From: CAZEVY01 sp964515555
GTDB lineage: Bacteria > Acidobacteriota > Terriglobia > Bryobacterales > Bryobacteraceae
Reading direction: 5' to 3'
Assembly: GCA_964515555.1 (NCBI GenBank)
Contig: CAZEVY010000100.1
Coordinates: 1 to 19,824, forward strand
DNA: 19,824 nucleotides
In this document: positions 16,372 to 19,824 of the stretch, piece after piece
How positions within the stretch are numbered: position 1 is the first letter of the stretch
How the letters are laid out: every line of letters begins with the position of its first letter
Program-made: the position numbers and the translations under genes
Notes under the pieces: model-generated
The model's input: only the letters and a program-made list of their open reading frames with translations
Database searches by the model: none
What the model was told of the DNA's origin: nothing

Positions 16372-17378
16372 GACACGGCCAGGGTGACGAGCGCCGAGGC
16401 GGGCGCGCCCAGTTCGGAGGGAAGCGTGAACCGCACGTCCTCGTCCTTTACGACGACCTCTTCGAGCTTCGAGAAGCCGCCCCGGCGGAGGCTGTCGACG
16501 ATCTCCTGGACCAGGTTCTCCGGGGCCGACGCTCCGGCGGTGACGGCGACGGTGCGGACACCATCGAGCCACTCGGGCCGCACATCGCGCCAGTCATCCA
16601 CCAGGTAGGCGGGCACGCCGGCGTTCTCGCTCACCTCGACCATGCGGCGCGAGTTGGAGCTGTTCTGCGAACCGACCACGAGCAGCAACTGGCACTCGGG
16701 CGCGATGGCCTTGACGGCCTGCTGGCGGTTTTCGGTGGCGTAGCAGATGTCCTGCGCCGGCGGTCCCTGGATTCCGGGGAAGCGGCGCTTGAGTCGTTCG
16801 ATAATGCCGCGCGCCTCGTCGAGGCTGAGGGTGGTCTGCGTGATGTAGCCGACGCGATCGGGTGTGGGAACGTGAACGCGGTCGGCCTCTTCTTCGGTGG
16901 ACACGACGATGGTGTGCTCGGGCGCTTCGCCGAGCGTGCCGACGACTTCGTCGTGCTCGGGGTGGCCGATCAGGAGGATGGTGTAGCCGAGGCGCGCGAA
17001 GCGCACGGCTTCGAGGTGCACTTTGGTGACCAGCGGGCAGGTGGCGTCGATGACGCGCAGGCTGCGGGCATCGGCCTCGGCGCGCACGGCCGGCGAAACG
17101 CCGTGGGCGCTGAAGATGACGCGGCCGCCGGACGGAACGTCGGCGAGCTCATCGACGAAGACGGCGCCGGCGGCCCGAAGATCGTCGACCACGTGGCGGT
17201 TGTGGACGATCTCCTTGCGGACGTAGATCGGCCGGCCGTAGACGTCCAGCGCGATGCGGACCACGTCGATGGCGCGCACCACGCCCGCGCAGAAACCGCG
17301 CGGCGTCAGCAGCAGGACCTTCTTATCCCCGTTGGATCCCGAAAGCTCCGGCCAAGGGGCCGGGTGGGAGTCTGACAT
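16368..17378 (-). CDS. ispH: 4-hydroxy-3-methylbut-2-enyl diphosphate reductase
   Basis: This 336-residue [4Fe-4S] enzyme makes IPP and DMAPP in the last MEP-pathway step. Cluster cysteines are C30 (RGFCAGV), C114 (DATCPLV) and C212 (DICYATENRQ). Substrate residues include H59/H62 (HNRHVV), H92 (AHGVS), H139 and E141 (GHPEHDEV), TQTTLS and GSQNSSNS. A ~20-residue Pro/Ser-rich extension precedes the conserved domain. Two ATGs are possible, 17390 and 17378. I prefer 17378 because the upstream ATG is embedded in a TATAAT promoter box, while 17378 has a weak GAG-containing site 7 bases before it. As first gene of the operon it supplies precursor for hopanoids; a four-base overlap couples it to shc. 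Confidence 0.95.
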   Translation of the reverse strand: MSDSHPAPWPELSGSNGDKKVLLLTPRGFCAGVVRAIDVVRIALDVYGRPIYVRKEIVHNRHVVDDLRAAGAVFVDELADVPSGGRVIFSAHGVSPAVRAEADARSLRVIDATCPLVTKVHLEAVRFARLGYTILLIGHPEHDEVVGTLGEAPEHTIVVSTEEEADRVHVPTPDRVGYITQTTLSLDEARGIIERLKRRFPGIQGPPAQDICYATENRQQAVKAIAPECQLLLVVGSQNSSNSRRMVEVSENAGVPAYLVDDWRDVRPEWLDGVRTVAVTAGASAPENLVQEIVDSLRRGGFSKLEEVVVKDEDVRFTLPSELGAPASALVTLAVS

Positions 17379-17388
17379 AAACCATCTC

Positions 17389-17397
17389 ATTATATCA
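17389..17397 (-). promoter_or_regulatory. Extended -10 promoter element for the ispH-hopanoid operon
   Basis: The minus strand reads TGATATAAT, a perfect extended -10 (TG, one base, TATAAT). No convincing -35 lies at 16-18 bp, which is acceptable for extended -10 promoters. The predicted start of transcription, about 17381-17383, leaves a leader of only a few bases before ATG 17378. It lies in the 174-bp spacer between the TPR gene and ispH, and no other good promoter is visible within the operon. The element is seen in the sequence; its activity is inferred. Confidence 0.55.
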
Positions 17398-17420
17398 GTG
17401 GACCGGCGGGGATTAACGCG

Positions 17421-17552
17421 GCCGCATCGGCCCGGATATTCAGGGTTCGCGGCGCGTGGCGCCGGGCATCGGCCGGATCGGGGGACACTCAGGGTTCGCG
17501 GCGGTGGCGCGGCCGCATCGGCGGGACACTCAGGGTTCGCAGCGTGTCACGC
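17421..17552. repeat. Three imperfect tandem units (42, 48 and 42 bp) upstream of ispH
   Basis: Units at 17421-17462, 17463-17510 and 17511-17552 share GCATCGG near one end and the core CAGGGTTCGC followed by G/A-GCG-like sequence and a GTGGCGC or GTCACGC end. The core CAGGGTTCGC is identical in all three (17441, 17490 and 17531), and the last two also share GGGACACT before it. The cluster sits between the TPR stop codon and the ispH promoter. No coding function is apparent. Confidence 0.8.
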
Positions 17553-17564
17553 CGGGGGGGCGGC

Positions 17565-18995
17565 TCAAGGGGTGCGGCGCACGAGCGACTGGACGCGGCG
17601 CTCGATGCGCTCGGCCTCGGCGTCGCGCCGGGCCTGCCGCAAGGCGCCGGCATACTCGGTGAGGGTGCTGGCGACGTCCGGGTGGTCGGGTCCGAGGGTG
17701 GTTTCGAGAAGGGACGAGAGCCGCGCCATGGTGGTCTCGGCTTCGGTGAAGCGGCCCTGGCGCGCGTAGGCCGCGGCGAGACCACGCACTATCGGGACCA
17801 CTTCCCGGTGGTCGTGCCCGAAGCGCGCCTCGTAGATGGCGAGGGCGCGCTGGAACAGGCGCTCGGCGGCGGCGTAGCGGCCCTGCACGAGGTAATGGGA
17901 GCCGAGATTGAAAACGACTTTGCCGGTCTCGGAGTGATCCGGCCCGAGACGGGCTTCGAGAATCTCGATCGCGCGGCGGTAGAGGGGCTCAGCCTCGGCG
18001 GAGCGGCCGGCGGACTGGTAGACCTCGGCGAGGTTGTTCAGGGTGCCGGCGTAGGCGGGGTGGTCCTCGCCGACGGCTTTGCGCCAGATGGCGGCGGTGC
18101 GGTCGAGCAGGCGCGCGGCTTCCTCGAAGTTGCGCTCGGCGCGGCTGACGGTGGCGATGTTGTTGAGCGATGCCGCGAGGCCGGGATGATCGGGTCCGAG
18201 GGCGCGTTCGCGAATGGCGGCGGCGCGCTCATAGTGGCGGCGCGCGCCGGCCAAGTCGCCGCGTGCGTGCAGAAGCGCGCCGTAATTGTTGAGAGTGGTG
18301 GCGACGTCGGGGTGTTCCTCGCCGAGGAGGCGGCGCTTAATTTCGAGGGCGCGCGAGTAGAGCGGCTCGGCGTCGGCGTAGCGGCCCTGGGCGCGATAGA
18401 GCTCGGCAAGGTTGTTGAGGTTGACCGAGACGTTGAGGTGCTCACGCCCCTCCTGCTCGTTGAGCGCCAGCGCGCGGCGCTGGAGCGCCTCGGCGTCCCG
18501 GTATTCGCCGGTGGCCAGCTTGACGACGCCGAGTCCGTTGAGACTGGAGGCGACGGCCGAGGGCGCCTCGCGCAGGATCTTCTCGCGGATCTCGAGCGAC
18601 CGCTTGTAATAGCCCTCGGCCTCGGGATAGCGGCCCTGAACGCGGCAGACTTCGCCGAGGTTGTTGAACGCGGTGGCGACGCGCGAGTCGTCGGGTCCGA
18701 GCGCGGCCTCCCAGATCGCGAGCGAGCGGCGGTAGAGCGGCTCGGCCTCGGCGTAGCGGCCCTGTTCGTGGCGCACGGCCGCGAGGTTGTTGAGCGCCTT
18801 GGCGAGGCGGGGATCGTTGGACGGGAATTTTTCGGCGTCGGCGAGGGCGCTTTCGTAAAAGACGGCGGCTTCGCCGAATTGGCCTCGGATTCGCTTCTGA
18901 TTTCCGTCGTGGAGCTTGCGCTCGAAGACTTCGCCGGCGTCCTGCGCCAGACAAACGGCCGCCGCCAGGGCGAGAAAACTCGCGCGCATCCTCAT
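17565..18995 (-). CDS. Secreted tetratricopeptide-repeat protein (kinesin-light-chain-like TPRs)
   Basis: This 476-residue protein begins with a short signal peptide (MRMRASFLALAAAVCLA, then QDAGE), so export to the periplasm is likely. The rest is about eleven 42-residue TPR units built on a pattern like HPDVATTLNNLAELYRAQGRYAEAEPLYRRALEI, the kinesin-light-chain type, with no enzymatic domain. Such arrays bind proteins or peptides; the partner is unknown. The ATG has a strong GGGAGG five bases upstream, which fixes the start. The gene is not obviously part of the hopanoid operon, as 174 bp of repeats and a promoter separate it from ispH. It is divergent from msrA. The highly repetitive DNA makes assembly errors possible here. 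Confidence 0.9.
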   Translation of the reverse strand: MRMRASFLALAAAVCLAQDAGEVFERKLHDGNQKRIRGQFGEAAVFYESALADAEKFPSNDPRLAKALNNLAAVRHEQGRYAEAEPLYRRSLAIWEAALGPDDSRVATAFNNLGEVCRVQGRYPEAEGYYKRSLEIREKILREAPSAVASSLNGLGVVKLATGEYRDAEALQRRALALNEQEGREHLNVSVNLNNLAELYRAQGRYADAEPLYSRALEIKRRLLGEEHPDVATTLNNYGALLHARGDLAGARRHYERAAAIRERALGPDHPGLAASLNNIATVSRAERNFEEAARLLDRTAAIWRKAVGEDHPAYAGTLNNLAEVYQSAGRSAEAEPLYRRAIEILEARLGPDHSETGKVVFNLGSHYLVQGRYAAAERLFQRALAIYEARFGHDHREVVPIVRGLAAAYARQGRFTEAETTMARLSSLLETTLGPDHPDVASTLTEYAGALRQARRDAEAERIERRVQSLVRRTP

Positions 18996-19135
18996 ACAGG
19001 CCTCCCGTCGAGCACCCCCAGCGTTGCCGCTTCACCACCCCGGCGCCGCCTGTATGCGTGGCCGCCTTCACTGCGCTCTGATCGTCAATTACGACTTCCG
19101 CCCGCCGAAGGTTCCCGCGGACGGTTCGTCGAGCA

Positions 19136-19192
19136 GTAAACAAATGGACGGAGCAAGCGCGCGGCGGTCTCGCGGGGCCGGCGTTTGTTTAC
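19136..19192. repeat. Perfect 9-bp inverted repeat in the TPR-msrA divergent spacer
   Basis: GTAAACAAA (19136-19144) and TTTGTTTAC (19184-19192) are exact inverted copies separated by 39 bases. They lie in the 247-bp divergent region 18996-19242, which otherwise shows only the ribosome site of the TPR gene and no clear promoter. The arms are AT-rich in a GC-rich genome, so an operator is possible, but the evidence is symmetry alone. Confidence 0.4.
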
Positions 19193-19242
19193 GAGTGCCT
19201 GCCAATCGTCCGAGCTGCATCCGGCGTGCTACTCTTTCCGGC

Positions 19243-19824
19243 ATGGCGAATGTCTTTCCGAATCCGGCGCTCGACGCGGCGGCGAGCGGCGAGCAATCGA
19301 TCGTGCTGGCCGGAGGGTGTTTCTGGTGCGTGGAGGCGGTGTACCGCCCGCTACAGGGAGTCGGCGGAGTGGTATCGGGTTATGCCGGCGGGACGGCGGC
19401 GACGGCGAATTACCGCGCGGTGTGCTCGGGTGGGACCGATCACGCCGAGGCGGTGCGGGTGGACTTCGACGGCGCGCTGATCACGCTGGGGACCATCCTG
19501 AAGGTGTTCTTCTCGGTGGCGCACGACCCGACGGAACGGAACCGCCAGGGCGGCGACGTGGGGCGTCAGTACCGGTCAGCGATCTTCTGGCGGGACGAAG
19601 ACCAGCGGCGGGTGTCGGCGGCCTACATTCGCCAGCTCGACGAGGCGCGGGTATTCGGGCGTCCGATCGCGACCACGGTCGAGAGGCTGGAGGCGTTCTA
19701 CGAGGCGGAGGATTACCACCAGGATTACGCGGCGCTGCACCCGGAGCAGCCGTATATTTCCTGCGTCGCGCTGCCGAAGGTGCAGAAATTGCGGCAGTAT
19801 TATCCGGAATTGCTGGCTAGCCGC
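19243..19824 (+). CDS. msrA: Peptide-methionine (S)-S-oxide reductase MsrA (3' end beyond window)
   Basis: An open frame of 194 codons runs off the window end with no stop. The protein repairs oxidised methionine (S-sulfoxide) in proteins and free methionine. The catalytic motif is GGCFWCVEAVY, with C26 nucleophilic and C29 nearby. The family motifs SGYAGG, HAEAVRVDFD, HDPTERNRQGGDVGRQYRSAIF, YHQDY and PKVQKLRQYYPELL are all present. The last motif lies near the normal C-terminus, so little is missing. The ATG at 19243 gives a typical short lead-in before the domain. No Shine-Dalgarno is evident. No partner msrB is visible in the window. Confidence 0.95.
   Translation, partial: MANVFPNPALDAAASGEQSIVLAGGCFWCVEAVYRPLQGVGGVVSGYAGGTAATANYRAVCSGGTDHAEAVRVDFDGALITLGTILKVFFSVAHDPTERNRQGGDVGRQYRSAIFWRDEDQRRVSAAYIRQLDEARVFGRPIATTVERLEAFYEAEDYHQDYAALHPEQPYISCVALPKVQKLRQYYPELLASR

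Noticed and set aside
14518..16608. A 696-codon plus-strand open frame opposite shc
   Set aside because: It is low-complexity Gly/Ala/Glu antisense of shc in a high-GC genome, with no family motifs.
19083..19088. TTGACG as a -35 box for the TPR gene on the minus strand
   Set aside because: No acceptable -10 hexamer lies at 16-18 bp downstream.
19185..19820. A 211-codon plus-strand frame at the right end
   Set aside because: It overlaps msrA in another frame and is Gly/Arg-rich; the msrA frame carries all catalytic motifs but lacks a stop only because the window ends.

Overview
The window is GC-rich, gene-dense bacterial chromosome, most likely from an acidobacterium (Solibacter/Bryobacter-like). 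That placement is inferred from two things: an Oar-type TonB-dependent receptor with an N-terminal carboxypeptidase-like domain, and a compact hopanoid locus. A run of 100 Ns at 11648-11747 shows this is a scaffolded draft or metagenome assembly. Thirteen protein genes can be supported. Two are cut by the window edges and one by the gap. I saw no tRNA, rRNA, CRISPR array or intact insertion sequence.

Layout. A 5'-truncated outer-membrane TonB-dependent receptor (1-3477, +) converges, 4 bp apart, on a minus-strand group pheS-pheT-nitroreductase (7468-3482). The last gene looks like a bacterial iodotyrosine-deiodinase homologue. Upstream of pheS lies a 254-bp spacer with inverted and tandem repeats. 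Next comes the core of the window, a minus-strand hopanoid operon from 17378 down to 7723, transcribed in the order ispH, shc, hpnH, hpnA, hpnG, MDR dehydrogenase, MDR dehydrogenase, hpnC, hpnD. Junctions are very tight: three 4-bp stop/start overlaps, one 1-bp overlap, and gaps of 3, 6 and 23 bp. Only hpnG to the first dehydrogenase is unresolved, because of the N run. A good extended -10 box sits just ahead of ispH, and three degenerate 42-48 bp repeats lie upstream of it. Beyond that are a secreted TPR-repeat protein (17565-18995, -) and, divergently, msrA (19243 to the window end, +).

How the genes work together. IspH ends the MEP pathway (IPP/DMAPP). HpnD and HpnC turn farnesyl diphosphate into presqualene diphosphate and then hydroxysqualene. 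Shc cyclises squalene to a hopene. HpnH adds an adenosyl side chain and HpnG removes adenine. The known hydroxysqualene-to-squalene enzyme, HpnE, is not in the window. Two zinc-dependent MDR dehydrogenases sit between the side-chain gene hpnG and the squalene genes hpnC/hpnD. They are the most interesting unexplained part: candidates for a hopanoid side-chain redox step such as the aldehyde reduction leading to bacteriohopanetetrol, or less likely for a step around hydroxysqualene.
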